DNA of 64,000 nucleotides from Candidatus Rokuibacteriota bacterium (GTDB lineage: Bacteria; Methylomirabilota; Methylomirabilia; Rokubacteriales; CSP1-6), in assembly GCA_003220225.1 (NCBI GenBank), contig QHRU01000035.1, positions 186,001-250,000 on the forward strand. Reading direction: 5' to 3'. Position 1 is the stretch's first letter. Each line of letters opens with the position of its first letter. This document shows positions 24,549 through 37,802 of the stretch, in pieces. Made by a program: the position numbers and the translations under genes. The notes under the pieces are model-generated. The model saw only the letters and a program-made list of their open reading frames with translations, did no database searches and had not been told where the DNA came from.

Positions 24549-25612
24549 GTGACGCGACTCCGGCGCCGGACGCTGCTCACGGTCCTCGCCGCCCTCCTCG
24601 TCACGATCGCCGCCACGAGCACGATCGCGGCGACGCGCGCGCGGGCGGGGCGCGAGCCCGACCGCCTCGAGCGCTTTCGCGAGCTGGCCTCCTCGCGCCT
24701 CGCCCTCGGCGACCTCGCCGAGCCGGACAACCCCGCGGAGGCGTACCGCGACATCTACGCGCTCCTCGACGACGAGATCGTCGAGAGCCTTGCCTCCGGC
24801 GGCGTGTTCGCCTCGCCCGAGTTCTTGCAGGATCGCCTCGACGCGTTCGGCGAGGCGTGGGGCGGCGCCCAGATCCGGCTGGCGCGGCTCGGCCGCCTCG
24901 TGGTCGGCGCCTTCCGGCTCACCGAGGCGGGCGGCGGCAACAGCGTGCGCGTGTACGGCCCGCTGCACGACGAGGCGGCGCTGCTCGCCACGCTCTACCG
25001 CGAGGGCCGCCCCAGCGTGACGCCGCTGGCGGGCGCCGGCGAGCCGCAGTTCCTCGCCACGTGGGAGGGCGCGGCGTCCGGGCGTGGCACGCGCCCGCTG
25101 CGCGTCGATCTCGTCCGCGCCCACGCCGATGGCGTGCGCGTCACCTGGTCCACCGCGACGCTGTTTCCCGATGGGCTCCACGCGCGCGCCTGGGTCGTGC
25201 GCCCGGGCGAGATCCGCCTGCGCTACGAGCTGCACTATCCCGGCTGGACGCCGGGCTGCGAGGGCCAGACCGAGCAGGAGGACGTGTACCGGCTCGTGCC
25301 GGCGCAGGGCACGCTGACGCGCGTGAGCCGCCAGCAGCACAACGCGTGGCACCGCGAGCTGCACGCGGCGGTCACGCGGCTCTTCACCGCGCTCGCCGAG
25401 CGCGACGAGCAGGCGCTGGCCACGGTCGTGCCCGATCCCGCGCTGCGCGCGAGCCTGCCGGCCCTGGTCTCCGAGCCCGCGTGCGACGCCGCCGACGGTG
25501 TGCGGGAGACCGTCTCGATCGCGGCCACGAGCGCGGATCGCCGTCCGTGGAGCCTCACGTTCCGCCGCGCCGGGGTCCGCTGGCGCCTGACCGCCGCCGC
25601 CCCGGTGATGCA

Positions 25613-25616
<4 letters not shown>
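24549..25616 (+). CDS. Secreted or membrane-anchored protein of unknown function
   Basis: 355 residues from GTG 24549. Arg-rich N-terminus, then a hydrophobic segment (about 8-27) that may be a signal peptide. The middle is a beta-rich region with LHARAWVVRPGEIRLRYELH, and a helical repeat-like C-terminal part begins at LHAAVTRLFTALAERDEQAL. No family recognised. It is divergent from lptFG and overlaps valS by ATGA, so it is likely cotranscribed with valS-birA-coaX. Confidence 0.65.
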
Positions 25617-28287
<2,671 letters not shown>

Positions 28288-28291
<4 letters not shown>

Positions 28292-29019
28292 CGATCGTCC
28301 ACCTGCCGCGCGTGGACTCCACGCAGGGCACGATCTTCGACCTCGCCGGGCAGGGAGCGTCGGACCGCACGGTCGTCGTCGCCGACTACCAGGCCGCCGG
28401 GCGCGGCCGGCGCGGGCGCGCGTGGGACGCGCCGGCGGGCACGAGTCTGCTGACCTCGATCCTCGTTCGCCCGCGGGCCACGCCGGAGCGCTGGGGCGGC
28501 TACTCGCTCGTCAGCGCGCTCGCCGTCGCCGACGCCCTCGCGTGCGTGGCGGGGCTGGGCGCGCGGCTGAAGTGGCCCAACGACGTCCTCGTCGGCGGCC
28601 GGAAGATCGCCGGCATCCTCCTCGAGAGCCGCATGCCGGCCGCCGGCGGCCCCGGCACGGCCGGGGCGGTGGGCGTGATCGCCGTCGGCATCGGGGTCAA
28701 CCTGGGCCAGCGCGCGTTTCCGGCGGGGCTCGCCGAACGCGCCACGTCGGTCCTGCTCGAGACCGGCAAGATAGTCGAGCGCGACGCGGCGCTGGCGGCG
28801 CTGCTCGAGGCCTTCGACGGCTGGCGCGCGCAGCTGGAGCGCGACGGCCTCGCGCCGGTGCGCGCGCGCTGGCTGGCGCTCGCGGACACGATCGGTCGCC
28901 GCGTCTCGGTGGACGGCGTCACCGGGGTGGCCGTGGACCTCGACGCCGACGGCGCGCTCGTGCTGGAGGTCGGCGGGCGGCGGCATCGCGTGGTGGCCGG
29001 CGAGCTGGGAGTCGTCTGA
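28288..29019 (+). CDS. birA: Biotin--[acetyl-CoA-carboxylase] ligase without DNA-binding domain
   Basis: 243 residues. It activates biotin as biotinyl-AMP and transfers it to the biotin carrier protein. The biotin/ATP motif GRGRRGRAWDAPAG (about 37-50) and KWPNDVLVGGRKIAGILLE are present; the C-terminal SH3-like domain covers the last 50 residues. There is no N-terminal winged helix, so it is the enzyme-only type and not a repressor. ATGA overlap with valS. Confidence 0.93.
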
Positions 29020-29020
29020 G

Positions 29021-29791
29021 TTGCTGCTCGTGCTCGAGGTCGGCAACACCAACACGAAGGTCGGCGTGTACGAGGGCGACCGTCTGCGGGTGTCGTGGCG
29101 GCTCACGAGCCGGCGGGAGCAGACGGCCGACGAGTACGGCCTCTTCATCGAGACCCTGCTGCGCACGCGCGGCATCGAGCCGCGGCAGATCGACGGCGTC
29201 GCGCTCTCCAACGTGGTGCCCCCGGTGCAGCAGACGCTCGAGTCGATGTGCGAGAAGTACTTCGCCGTCGCGCCCTACTCGGTGGAGCCCGGCGTGAACG
29301 TCGCCATGCCGCTCGCCGTCGACAACCCGCGCGAGGTCGGCGCCGACCGGATCACGAAGTCGGTCGCGGCCGCCGCCCTCTATGGCCCGCCGCTCATCGT
29401 GGTCGATCTGGGCACCGCGACCACCTTCGACTGCGTGAACGCCGCGGGCGAGTTCATCGGCGGCGCCATCGCGCCGGGCATCTTCACCGCCACCGAGGCG
29501 CTCATCGCCCGCGCCGCGCGCCTGTACCGCGTCGAGCTGGTGCGCCCGAAGGAGGCGATCGGGCGCAACACCGTGACCAACATCCAGTCCGGCGTGGTCT
29601 ATGGCTACGCCGGGCTGGTGGACGGCCTCGTCGACCGCATGAAAGCCGAGATGGCGGGCCGTCCGAAGTGCATCGCCACCGGCGGCCACGCCGCGCTGAT
29701 CGCCAACGTCGCGCGCTCGATCGACTCCGTGAACGAGGACCTCGGGCTGGAGGGGTTGCGGCTCTTATGGACCCGCGCGCAGGGGCGGTGA
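29021..29791 (+). CDS. coaX: Type III pantothenate kinase
   Basis: 256 residues from a TTG start one base after birA. It phosphorylates pantothenate, the first step of CoA synthesis. Motifs are LVLEVGNTNTKVGVYEG (P-loop-like), the EVGADRITKSVAAA region and VVDLGTATTFDCVNAAGEFIGG. The birA-coaX pair is frequent in bacteria. No other start (ATG/GTG) fits the canonical N-terminus. Confidence 0.95.
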   Translation: MLLVLEVGNTNTKVGVYEGDRLRVSWRLTSRREQTADEYGLFIETLLRTRGIEPRQIDGVALSNVVPPVQQTLESMCEKYFAVAPYSVEPGVNVAMPLAVDNPREVGADRITKSVAAAALYGPPLIVVDLGTATTFDCVNAAGEFIGGAIAPGIFTATEALIARAARLYRVELVRPKEAIGRNTVTNIQSGVVYGYAGLVDGLVDRMKAEMAGRPKCIATGGHAALIANVARSIDSVNEDLGLEGLRLLWTRAQGR

Positions 29792-29806
29792 CGCGGCGCG
29801 GCTGCA

Positions 29807-29835
29807 TTGACACCCGCCGGGGTGGCCGGTATACT
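29807..29835 (+). promoter_or_regulatory. Near-consensus sigma-70 promoter for guaB3-guaA
   Basis: TTGACA at 29807-29812, exactly 17 bases, then TATACT at 29830-29835 (five of six in the -10). The start of transcription would be near 29842, giving an 80-base leader. Confidence 0.85.
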
Positions 29836-29858
29836 GCACCAAATCTAGTGATGGGCGG

Positions 29859-29894
29859 GCCGGGCATCCCCTATATTTGGGGATAGGGCCCGGC
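29859..29894 (+). promoter_or_regulatory. Structured hairpin in the guaB3 leader
   Basis: GCCGGGC pairs with GCCCGGC (7 bp) and, inside it, ATCCCC pairs with GGGGAT (6 bp) around a TATATTT loop; a 3-base AGG bulge separates the helices on the 3' side. It lies between the promoter and the GGGAGGAA ribosome-binding site, so it could modulate translation or elongation. No known riboswitch recognised. Confidence 0.6.
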
Positions 29895-29924
29895 GGGGAT
29901 CGCAGGCCAGCCGGGAGGAACGAC

Positions 29925-31085
29925 ATGGGGATGTGGGTCGGCCGGGGGCGCAAGGCCAGGGCTGCGTACGGCTTCGACGATATCGCGCTCGTCCCGGGCA
30001 GCCTGACCGTCAACCCCAACGAAGTCGACGTCTCCTGGGAGCTCTGTGGCCATCGCTACGCCCTGCCCATCATCGCGGCCGCCATGGACGGCGTCGTCGG
30101 CCCCAAGCTCGCCATCGAGATGGGTCGCCACGGCGGCCTCGCCGTCCTGAACCTCGAGGGCATCTTCTCGCGCTACGCCAACCCCGACGACGTGCTCGAC
30201 CGGATCGTCTCCGCCAGCCAGGAAGAAGCCACCAAGATCATCCAGTCGATCTACAGCGAGCCCATCAAGGAAGAGCTGATCCACCAGCGCATCCGCCAGA
30301 TCAAGAAGGGCGGCGGTCCCGCCGTCGTCTCGTCGATCCCGCAGCGCGCCGAGCGCTTCGGCCAGATCGCGCAGGAAGCCGGCGCCGACATCTTCGTCGT
30401 GCAGTCCACGGTCACCACCGCGCGCCACATCGCGACCGAATACACGCCCGTGAATCTCAAGACGCTCAAGAAGCAGCTCGCCATCCCGCTCGTCATCGGC
30501 AACGTCGTCACGTATGAGGCGTGCCTGGAGCTGATGGAGGTCGGCGCCGACGCGCTGCTGATCGGCGTGGGCCCGGGCGCGGCCTGCACGAGCCGCGAGG
30601 TGCTCGGCGTGGGCGTGCCGCAGGTGACGGCCACCGCCGACGCCGCCGCCGCGCGGGACTTCCATTACAAGAGGACGGGCCGCTACATCCCGGTCATCAC
30701 CGACGGCGGCATGACGACGGGCGGCGACGTGTGCAAGGCCTTCGCCTCCGGCGCCGACGCCGTGATGATCGGCTCGGCCTTCGCGCGCGCGACCGAGGCG
30801 CCCGGGCGCGGCTATCACTGGGGCATGGCAACGCCGCACGCGAACCTGCCGCGCGGCACGCGCATCCGCGTCGGCATCGCGGGCTCGCTCGAGCAGATCC
30901 TCTTCGGGCCGGCCTTCACGGAGGACGGCACGCTGAACCTCGTCGGGGCCATCCGCACCTGCATGGGCTCGGTGGGGGCCCAGTCGATCCGCGAGCTGCA
31001 GCAGACCGAGCTGATCATCGCGCCCACCATCAAGACCGAAGGCAAGGTCTTCCAGCAGGCGCAGAAGCTGGGGCGTCCACGCTAG
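29925..31085 (+). CDS. guaB3: GuaB3-family IMP dehydrogenase-like protein
   Basis: 386 residues from ATG 29925 (GGGAGGAACGAC upstream); an in-frame ATG at 29877 falls inside the leader hairpin and is rejected. The (beta/alpha)8 barrel has [33 protein letters not shown], the catalytic-Cys loop [25 protein letters not shown] and [12 protein letters not shown]. There are no CBS domains, and the fold and length fit the GuaB3 branch known from actinobacteria and cyanobacteria. IMP dehydrogenase converts IMP to XMP; position directly before guaA supports a purine role. Confidence 0.85.
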   Translation: MGMWVGRGRKARAAYGFDDIALVPGSLTVNPNEVDVSWELCGHRYALPIIAAAMDGVVGPKLAIEMGRHGGLAVLNLEGIFSRYANPDDVLDRIVSASQEEATKIIQSIYSEPIKEELIHQRIRQIKKGGGPAVVSSIPQRAERFGQIAQEAGADIFVVQSTVTTARHIATEYTPVNLKTLKKQLAIPLVIGNVVTYEACLELMEVGADALLIGVGPGAACTSREVLGVGVPQVTATADAAAARDFHYKRTGRYIPVITDGGMTTGGDVCKAFASGADAVMIGSAFARATEAPGRGYHWGMATPHANLPRGTRIRVGIAGSLEQILFGPAFTEDGTLNLVGAIRTCMGSVGAQSIRELQQTELIIAPTIKTEGKVFQQAQKLGRPR

Positions 31086-31098
31086 GGCCGCGCCGCCC

Positions 31099-32892
31099 GT
31101 GAACCAGATCGTCGTCCTCAACGCCGGCGGGCAGTACTGCCACCTCATCGCCCGCCGCATCCGCGAGCTGGGCGTTCACGCCGTCGTCGCCGACGTCCAC
31201 CGGCCCGCCACCGACTTCCGGGGCGCACGCGGCCTCATCATCTCGGGGGGGCCGGCCAGCGTCACCGAGCCGACGAGCCCGTCGGTGGATCGCGCGATCT
31301 ACGAGCTCGGCGTGCCGATCCTCGGCATCTGCTACGGCCACCAGCTGCTCGCGCGCGATCTCGCGGGCCGCGTCGAGCCGGGGACGACGAAGGAATATGG
31401 CCACTCCTCGCTGCACGCGGGCGAGGGCCGGCTCTTTCGCGGCCTGCCCGCGCGCCAGTTCACCGTCTGGATGAGCCACGGCGACACGGTGGTCGACGTG
31501 CCGCCGGGCTTCGTCATCACCGGCGAGACGGACGACTGCAAGGTGGCCGCGATGGAGCATGCCGGCCGCCGGCTGTTCGGCCTGCAGTTCCATCCCGAGG
31601 TCGTCCACACCGAGCACGGCACCGAGATCTACCGCACCTTCGTCTTCGACGTCTGCGGCTGCCGCGAGGACTGGGATCCGCGCGCCCGCGTCGACCAGGT
31701 CGTCGCCGACATCCGGCGCGCCGCCGGCGACCGCAAGGTGTTCTTCCTCATCAGCGGCGGTGTGGACTCCACCGTCGCGTTCTCCCTCTGCGCGCGGGCG
31801 CTCGGCCCGGAGCGCGTGCTCGGCCTCTACGTCGACACGGGCTTCATGCGCGAGGGCGACGCCGAGGCCATGCAGTATCTGACGACGGCGCTGGGTGCCC
31901 GCACGGTCCGGCGCGTCGACCGCAGCGCCGACTTCTTCGGCCGCCTGCGCGGCGTCATCCATCCCGAGGACAAGCGCGCCATCATCGGCGAGACGTTCGT
32001 CGCCGTGCAGGAGGACGAGTTCGCGCGGCTGGGCCTGCGTGAGGAGGAGTGGCTGCTCGGGCAGGGGACCATCTATCCCGACACGATCGAGTCGGGTGGC
32101 GCGCGCCACGCCGCGAAGATCAAGACGCACCACAACCGTGTCGAGCGCATCCAGGCGCTGATCGACGCGGGCCGCGTCATCGAGCCGCTCGTCGACTTCT
32201 ACAAGGACGAGGTGCGCGTGCTCGGCGAGGAGCTGGGGCTGCCGCACGACGTGGTGTGGCGCCACCCGTTCCCCGGCCCGGGTCTCGCCGTGCGCTGCCT
32301 GGGGGCCCAGGCGCGTGCGCCGGTGGAGTCGCTCGAGCCGACCACGATCCCCCTGCCGGCGGGGGCCGAGGGCTGGATCGTCCCGGTCCGCACGGTCGGC
32401 GTGCAGGGCGACGAGCGCAGCTACTCGCGGCTGCTGGCCGTGGCCGGGCTCGGGGAGGCCGAGGCGGCCGGGGCGTTCGCACGCCGCGTGACGAACGAGC
32501 ACCGGACGATCAACCGCGTCGCCGCGGTGATCTTCCAGCGCGCCGACGCCGCCTTCGGCCGCCTCGCCGTTCACCCCGCGGCCCTCACGCCCCAGCGAAT
32601 CGCCGTGTTGCGCGCCGCCGACGACCTTGTCACGCGCCTCGTGCGCGCCCGCGGCCTCTACGACGCGATCTGGCAGATGCCGGTGGCGATGCTGCCGCTG
32701 GGCTCGGGGCCGGGCCGCGAGACGATCGTCCTGCGGCCGGTGAACTCGCGCGACGGCATGACCGCGGACTTCGCGCGACTGCCGGCGCCGCTGGTGGCGG
32801 AGCTGGCGCACGCGCTCGGCGGCCTCGAGCGCGTCGACGCCGTGCTCTACGACGTCACGAACAAGCCCCCCGCCACCATCGAGCTCGAGTAG
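31099..32892 (+). CDS. guaA: GMP synthase (glutamine-hydrolysing), long form
   Basis: 597 residues from GTG 31099, about 70 longer than E. coli GuaA. It aminates XMP to GMP. The amidotransferase domain has GICYGHQ (catalytic Cys about 78) and GLQFHPEVVHTEHG. The ATP pyrophosphatase P-loop is SGGVDSTVA (about 219-227). PGPGLAVR, RPVNSRDGMTADF and YDVTNKPPATIELE mark the C-terminal dimerisation domain. The extra length lies between PGPGLAVR and the final segment, where PVRTVGVQGDERSY forms a second PVR-like segment. Just after guaB3, so the pair makes GMP from IMP. Confidence 0.93.
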   Translation: MNQIVVLNAGGQYCHLIARRIRELGVHAVVADVHRPATDFRGARGLIISGGPASVTEPTSPSVDRAIYELGVPILGICYGHQLLARDLAGRVEPGTTKEYGHSSLHAGEGRLFRGLPARQFTVWMSHGDTVVDVPPGFVITGETDDCKVAAMEHAGRRLFGLQFHPEVVHTEHGTEIYRTFVFDVCGCREDWDPRARVDQVVADIRRAAGDRKVFFLISGGVDSTVAFSLCARALGPERVLGLYVDTGFMREGDAEAMQYLTTALGARTVRRVDRSADFFGRLRGVIHPEDKRAIIGETFVAVQEDEFARLGLREEEWLLGQGTIYPDTIESGGARHAAKIKTHHNRVERIQALIDAGRVIEPLVDFYKDEVRVLGEELGLPHDVVWRHPFPGPGLAVRCLGAQARAPVESLEPTTIPLPAGAEGWIVPVRTVGVQGDERSYSRLLAVAGLGEAEAAGAFARRVTNEHRTINRVAAVIFQRADAAFGRLAVHPAALTPQRIAVLRAADDLVTRLVRARGLYDAIWQMPVAMLPLGSGPGRETIVLRPVNSRDGMTADFARLPAPLVAELAHALGGLERVDAVLYDVTNKPPATIELE

Positions 32893-32902
32893 CCCTCCCG
32901 CC

Positions 32903-35900
32903 GTGCAGCACACCGAGTTCGTCCACCTGCACGTTCATTCCGAGTACAGCCTGCTCGACGGGGCCGCCCAGCTCGAGCCGCTCGTCAAGAAGGCCAAGGA
33001 GCTCAAGTTCCCGGCCATCGCGCTCACCGATCACGGCAACCTCTTCGGCGGGATCGACTTCTACCTGGCCGCTCAGAAGGCGGGCATCAAGCCGATCCTC
33101 GGCTGCGAGCTCTACGTGGCGCCCGGCAAGCACACCGAGCGGGGTTCACAGGACGGCGGCTACGAGGGCGCCAACCATCTCACGGTGCTCGTGCGCGACC
33201 TCGCCGGCTACAGGAACCTCATCAGGCTCGTCTCGAAGGCCTATCTCGAGGGTTTCTACTACAAGCCGCGCGTGGACCGTGAGCTGCTGGCGCAGCACGC
33301 CGACGGCCTGCTCGTGCTCTCGGGCTGTCTGAACTCCGAGGTCTCCCGGGCGCTCTCGGCCGGCGATGTCGCGAAGGCGCGCCAGACGGCGGGGTGGTAT
33401 CAGGAGGTCTTCGGGCGCGACCACTATTATATGGAGGTCCAGGCCCACGGCATTCCGGAGCAGGTGGGCGTCACGGCCGAGACGCTCCAGATCGCCAGGG
33501 CCATCGGGGCGCCGGTCGTCGGCACCAACGACTCGCACTACCTCGAGGCCGGGCACGGGCGCGCCCACGAGGCGCTGCTCTGCATCCAGACGGGCTCCAC
33601 CCTGGCCGACCCCGGCCGCTGGAAGTTCTCGACCGAGGAGTTCTACATCAAGTCGGCGGAGGAGATGGCGCTCGTCTTCGCCGACATTCCGGAGGCCTGC
33701 CGCAACACGCTGGCGGTGGCCGAGCGCTGCAACCTCACGCTCGACTTCGGCCGCTTCCACCTGCCGAAGTACGTCGTGCCCGAGGGCCACACGCTCGAGA
33801 CGTACCTCCAGCACCTGGCGCGCGAGGGGCTGCGTCGGCGCTACGGCCCGAGCCCGGGGGAGGCGATCGAGGCGCGCCTGGGCCACGAGCTGGCTGTCAT
33901 CGAGAAGATGGGCTTCGCCGGCTACTTCCTGGTGGTCTGGGACTTCATCCACTACGCGCGCGAGCACGGCATCGCGGTCGGCCCGGGGCGCGGCTCGTCG
34001 GCCGGCTCGCTGGTCGCCTATTGCCTCGGCATCACGAACATCGATCCGATGCGGTACGGGCTGCTCTTCGAGCGCTTCTTGAACCCCGAGCGCGTCTCCA
34101 TGCCCGACATGGATATCGATTTCGCCGACGACCGGCGCGACGAGGTCATCCGCTACGTCGCCGACAAGTACGGCCGCGACCGGGTCGCCCACATCATCAC
34201 GTTCGGCACGCTCGGCGCGAAGGCGGCCATCCGCGACGTCGGGCGCGTGCTCGGCATGACCTACGCCGAGGTGGACCGGATCGCCAAGCTGGTGCCGAAC
34301 TTCCCGCTGAACATCACGCTCGACGACGCCTACCAGAAGTCGCCGCCGCTGGCCGACATGGTGAAGGGGCAGGAGAGTGTGGCCGAGCTGTGGGCCATCG
34401 CGCGGACGCTCGAGGGCTGTACGCGGCACGCCTCCGTCCACGCCTCGGCCGTGGTCATCTCGGACGAGGCGCTCGACGAGCACGTGCCGCTCTACAAGGA
34501 CCCGAAGCGGCCGGAGCTGATCACCGGCTACGCCATGGGGCCGATCGAGAAGCTCGGCCTGCTCAAGATGGACTTCCTCGGCCTGCGCACCCTGACCGTG
34601 CTCGCCAACACGGCCAAGCTCATCAAGGAGTCGCGCGGGATCGCGATCGACTTCGACGCGCTGCCGCTGGACGACGCGAAAGCCTACGCGCTCCTGACGG
34701 AGGCCAAGACGTTCGGCGTGTTCCAGCTGGAGTCCTCGGGAATGCGCGAGGCGCTGCGGGGCCTGAAGCCGGAGCGTCTGGAAGACGTGATCGCGATGGT
34801 CTCGCTCTACCGGCCCGGGCCGATGGACCTGATCCCGGACTTCATCGCGCGCAAGCACGGCCGGGCCAAGATCGCCTACGAGCATCCCGCCATGGAAAAG
34901 TTCACGCGGGAGACGTACGGGATCATGGTGTACCAGGAGCAGATCATGCAGATCGCCTCCGAGATGGCGGGCTTCACCATGGGTGAGGCGGACACGCTCC
35001 GTCGCGCCATGGGCAAGAAGGACCGCGTGCTCATGGCGAAGCAGCGCGACAAGTTCATCGCCGGCTGCGTGGACCGCGGCACCAGCGTGGGCACGGCCGA
35101 GCACGTCTGGGAGCTGATGGAAAAGTTCGCGGGCTATGGCTTCAACAAATGCTTGAGCGCGGACACGTGGATCGAGATGGCGGACGGCACCCGCCGGCCG
35201 ATCACGGCCGTCCGCGACGGCGATCTGGTGCTGACCAAGGACGGCGCGCACCGCGCCGGCGCCGTGACGCCGAGCGGCGTGCGTCGGGTGGGCCGCCTCA
35301 CGCTCACGAACGGTCTCAGCGTCCGCTGCACGCCGGAGCATCCGATCTTCACGCATCGCGGCTGGGTCAACGCCGAGAAGCTCGCGCCGGACGACCGCGT
35401 GGCCGTCCTCGACGCCGTCGCGGCCGCCTTCGAGCGCGTGGCCGCCCGCCGCAGCGCCGGCGCCCGCGCGGCCGGCCTCGCCGCGACGCCGATGCTCTGG
35501 GCGGCGCCGGTCTCGTTCGTGCTCGAGGGCACCGAGCCGACGTACGACATCGAGGTTCCGGGCGCGCACAGCTTCATCGCCAACGGCATCGCCGTCCACA
35601 ACTCGCACGCCGGCGCCTATGCGCTCGTCGCGTACCAGACGGCGTACTTCAAGGCCAACTACCCCGTCGAGTTCATGGCGGCGTTGCTGACCTCGGAAAT
35701 GGGCGACACCGACAAGATCGTGAAGTACATCGAAGAGTGCCGGGCGATGGGCCTGACGGTCTCGCCGCCGGACGTCAACGTGTCGGCCGTGCAGTTCAGC
35801 GTCGCGAGCGACACGATCCGCTTCGGGCTGGCCGCCATCAAGAACGTCGGCGAGGCAGCCATGGAGTCGATCCTCGCCACGCGCGCCGCCGAGGGCGCGT

Positions 35901-36826
35901 TCAAGACGCTCGACGACTTCTGCGCGCGCGTGGATCTCCGGCTCGTCAACCGCCGCGTCATCGAGTCGCTCGTCAAGGCGGGCGCCTTCGACTCGCTCGG
36001 CCTGACGCGCGCCCACCTGCTGGCGCAGACCGACGCCGCGCTGGAGAGCGGCCAGCGCGTGCAGCGTGACCGCAGCGAGGGCCAGGCCTCGTTCTTCGAC
36101 GCGCTCATCCCGCCCTCGGCCGCGCCGGCGCGCCGGGAGCCCGGGGAGGTCGTCCCCGAATGGCCCGACGACCAGCGCCTCGCCTACGAGAAAGAGGTCC
36201 TCGGCTTCTACGTCTCCGGCCACCCCCTCGCGCAGTACGCCGCGGTCATCGAGTCGCTCGGCGTGACGACCTCCGGCGATCTCGCGACGCGCAGCCACGG
36301 CGCGCGCGTCACGCTGCTCGGCCACGTGGCCGCGCTCAAGGAGACGGCGACCAAGAGCGGCAACCGTATGGCCTTCGTCACGCTCGAGGACATGGCGGGC
36401 ACGGTCGAGGTGACGGTGTTCCCGGAGCCCTTCAAGGCCGCCGCCCCCTTCCTGCGCTCGCGCGAGCCGCTCGTCGTCCGCGGGCGCGTCGACGACGGCG
36501 ACAAGGGCCGGGTGATCCTCGCGGAGGACGTGCGGCTGCTCGAGCAGGCGCTCGGCGGCGCCGCGCGGCCGCGCGCCGCGGGCGGCGAGGCCGGCGCCTG
36601 CCGCATCCGCGTCGTGGCCAACGGCAATCCGGAGGCGCGGCTCGCCGCCCTGCGGGCGATCTGCGAGGCGCACCCGGGCGGCGTGCCCGTGTTCGTCCAC
36701 GTCGTGCTGGCCGGCCAGGAGGTCGTGATCCGCTCGCGCGGCTTCGCGGTGGACGCCGGCCCCGCGCTGGTGAGCGAGGTCGAGGCGCTGCTGGGCAGGG
36801 CGGCGCTGACGATCGACTATGCCTGA
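32903..36826 (+). CDS. dnaE: DNA polymerase III alpha subunit containing a mini-intein
   Basis: 1307 residues as translated; 1156 after removal of the intein (residues 750-900). DnaE is the replicative polymerase. The N-terminal PHP domain has [13 protein letters not shown] and LTDHGNL. The polymerase catalytic aspartates are in [16 protein letters not shown] (about 400-415), with [14 protein letters not shown] upstream. The C-terminal OB fold carries [14 protein letters not shown], with SFFDA (clamp-binding-like) before it. Intein insertion splits GYGFNK from [18 protein letters not shown] start 10 bases after guaA; the stop overlaps accA by 8 bases. Confidence 0.97.
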   Translation: MQHTEFVHLHVHSEYSLLDGAAQLEPLVKKAKELKFPAIALTDHGNLFGGIDFYLAAQKAGIKPILGCELYVAPGKHTERGSQDGGYEGANHLTVLVRDLAGYRNLIRLVSKAYLEGFYYKPRVDRELLAQHADGLLVLSGCLNSEVSRALSAGDVAKARQTAGWYQEVFGRDHYYMEVQAHGIPEQVGVTAETLQIARAIGAPVVGTNDSHYLEAGHGRAHEALLCIQTGSTLADPGRWKFSTEEFYIKSAEEMALVFADIPEACRNTLAVAERCNLTLDFGRFHLPKYVVPEGHTLETYLQHLAREGLRRRYGPSPGEAIEARLGHELAVIEKMGFAGYFLVVWDFIHYAREHGIAVGPGRGSSAGSLVAYCLGITNIDPMRYGLLFERFLNPERVSMPDMDIDFADDRRDEVIRYVADKYGRDRVAHIITFGTLGAKAAIRDVGRVLGMTYAEVDRIAKLVPNFPLNITLDDAYQKSPPLADMVKGQESVAELWAIARTLEGCTRHASVHASAVVISDEALDEHVPLYKDPKRPELITGYAMGPIEKLGLLKMDFLGLRTLTVLANTAKLIKESRGIAIDFDALPLDDAKAYALLTEAKTFGVFQLESSGMREALRGLKPERLEDVIAMVSLYRPGPMDLIPDFIARKHGRAKIAYEHPAMEKFTRETYGIMVYQEQIMQIASEMAGFTMGEADTLRRAMGKKDRVLMAKQRDKFIAGCVDRGTSVGTAEHVWELMEKFAGYGFNKCLSADTWIEMADGTRRPITAVRDGDLVLTKDGAHRAGAVTPSGVRRVGRLTLTNGLSVRCTPEHPIFTHRGWVNAEKLAPDDRVAVLDAVAAAFERVAARRSAGARAAGLAATPMLWAAPVSFVLEGTEPTYDIEVPGAHSFIANGIAVHNSHAGAYALVAYQTAYFKANYPVEFMAALLTSEMGDTDKIVKYIEECRAMGLTVSPPDVNVSAVQFSVASDTIRFGLAAIKNVGEAAMESILATRAAEGAFKTLDDFCARVDLRLVNRRVIESLVKAGAFDSLGLTRAHLLAQTDAALESGQRVQRDRSEGQASFFDALIPPSAAPARREPGEVVPEWPDDQRLAYEKEVLGFYVSGHPLAQYAAVIESLGVTTSGDLATRSHGARVTLLGHVAALKETATKSGNRMAFVTLEDMAGTVEVTVFPEPFKAAAPFLRSREPLVVRGRVDDGDKGRVILAEDVRLLEQALGGAARPRAAGGEAGACRIRVVANGNPEARLAALRAICEAHPGGVPVFVHVVLAGQEVVIRSRGFAVDAGPALVSEVEALLGRAALTIDYA
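35150..35602 (+). other. DnaE mini-intein (151 residues)
   Basis: The insert begins [14 protein letters not shown] (block A, nucleophile Cys1). Block B is [15 protein letters not shown] with the TxxH splicing histidine. Blocks F/G are [21 protein letters not shown], with penultimate His and terminal Asn, and the +1 extein residue is Ser. There is no homing endonuclease block between B and F, only about 45 residues of Ala/Arg-rich linker, so it is a minimal cis-splicing intein. It interrupts the conserved GFNK-SHAxAY motif of the polymerase, three residues from the site used by the split cyanobacterial DnaE intein. Confidence 0.95.
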
Positions 36827-37802
36827 CGGACTGGATTTCGAGCAGCCGCTCCTCGAGCTGGAGCTCCGCATCGCGGCGCTGCAGGCCACCGACGACCCGG
36901 CGCACGCGGACGAGGTCGCGCGCCTGCAAGACCGGCTCGAGCGCCAGCGCCAGCGCACTTACGCCGCCCTCACCCCGTGGCAGCGCACGCAGCTGGCGCG
37001 GCATCCCAAGCGTCCCCACACGCGCGACTGGTGCAAGCTGCTCCTCGAGGACTTCACCGAGCTGCACGGCGACCGGCTCTTCCGTGACGATCCGGCCATC
37101 GTCGGGGGGCTGGCGCGCTTCGAGGGCCAGTCGCTGGTCGTGATCGGCCATCAGAAGGGCCGCGACACCCGCGAGAAGATCGCGCGCAACTTCGGCATGC
37201 CGCACCCCGAGGGCTACCGCAAGGCGCTACGCCTCATGGAGCTGGCCGCGAAGTTCGGCAAGCCGATCGTCACGTTCATCGACACGCCCGGCGCCTATCC
37301 GGGGCTGGGGGCCGAGGAGCGCGGCCAGGCGGAGGCGATCGCGCGCAACCTCCGGCGCATGGCCTCGCTGCCGACGCCGATGATCGCCGTGGTGACGGGC
37401 GAGGGGGGCAGCGGCGGCGCGCTGGCCATCGGCATGGGCAACCGCGTGCTGATGCTCGAGCACGCCGTCTACTCGGTGATCTCACCCGAGGGCTGCGCGG
37501 CGATTCTCTGGGGCGACGCGGGGAAAGCGCCGGAGGCGGCGGAGGCGATGCGCACGACGGCGCCCGAGCTGCTGCGCCTCGGCGTGATCGACGGCATCGT
37601 CCCCGAGCCGGTCGGCGGCGCCCACCGTGACTGGGAGGGCGCCGCCGCGAGCCTGCGCGCGGCGCTGCGCGATCAGCTGGCCGAGCTGAAGGGCAAGCCG
37701 CGCGAGGCGCTGATCACGGAGCGCTACGAGAAGTTCCGGCGGATGGGCGTCTTCGAGGAAGCCTCCGTGCCCACCGCCGCCGGCGACAAGCCTCCCCGCT
37801 AG
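36819..37802 (+). CDS. accA: Acetyl-CoA carboxylase carboxyltransferase subunit alpha
   Basis: 327 residues. With AccD it moves CO2 from carboxybiotin to acetyl-CoA, making malonyl-CoA. Helical N-terminus ([11 protein letters not shown]), then [66 protein letters not shown] and [14 protein letters not shown], all typical. dnaE-accA adjacency is widely conserved. The stop codon overlaps the convergent SorC-regulator stop in a shared CTAG. Confidence 0.96.
   Translation: MPDGLDFEQPLLELELRIAALQATDDPAHADEVARLQDRLERQRQRTYAALTPWQRTQLARHPKRPHTRDWCKLLLEDFTELHGDRLFRDDPAIVGGLARFEGQSLVVIGHQKGRDTREKIARNFGMPHPEGYRKALRLMELAAKFGKPIVTFIDTPGAYPGLGAEERGQAEAIARNLRRMASLPTPMIAVVTGEGGSGGALAIGMGNRVLMLEHAVYSVISPEGCAAILWGDAGKAPEAAEAMRTTAPELLRLGVIDGIVPEPVGGAHRDWEGAAASLRAALRDQLAELKGKPREALITERYEKFRRMGVFEEASVPTAAGDKPPR

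Noticed and set aside
29877-29924. ATG at 29877 as the guaB3 start
   Set aside because: It falls inside the leader hairpin and lacks a ribosome-binding site; ATG 29925 has GGGAGGAA.
33146-36958. A 1270-codon open frame on the - strand opposite dnaE, and similar long frames opposite other genes (18598-21417, 9654-12419)
   Set aside because: GC-rich third positions keep antisense frames open; the sequences are low complexity and resemble no protein, and the + strand genes are well-conserved families.
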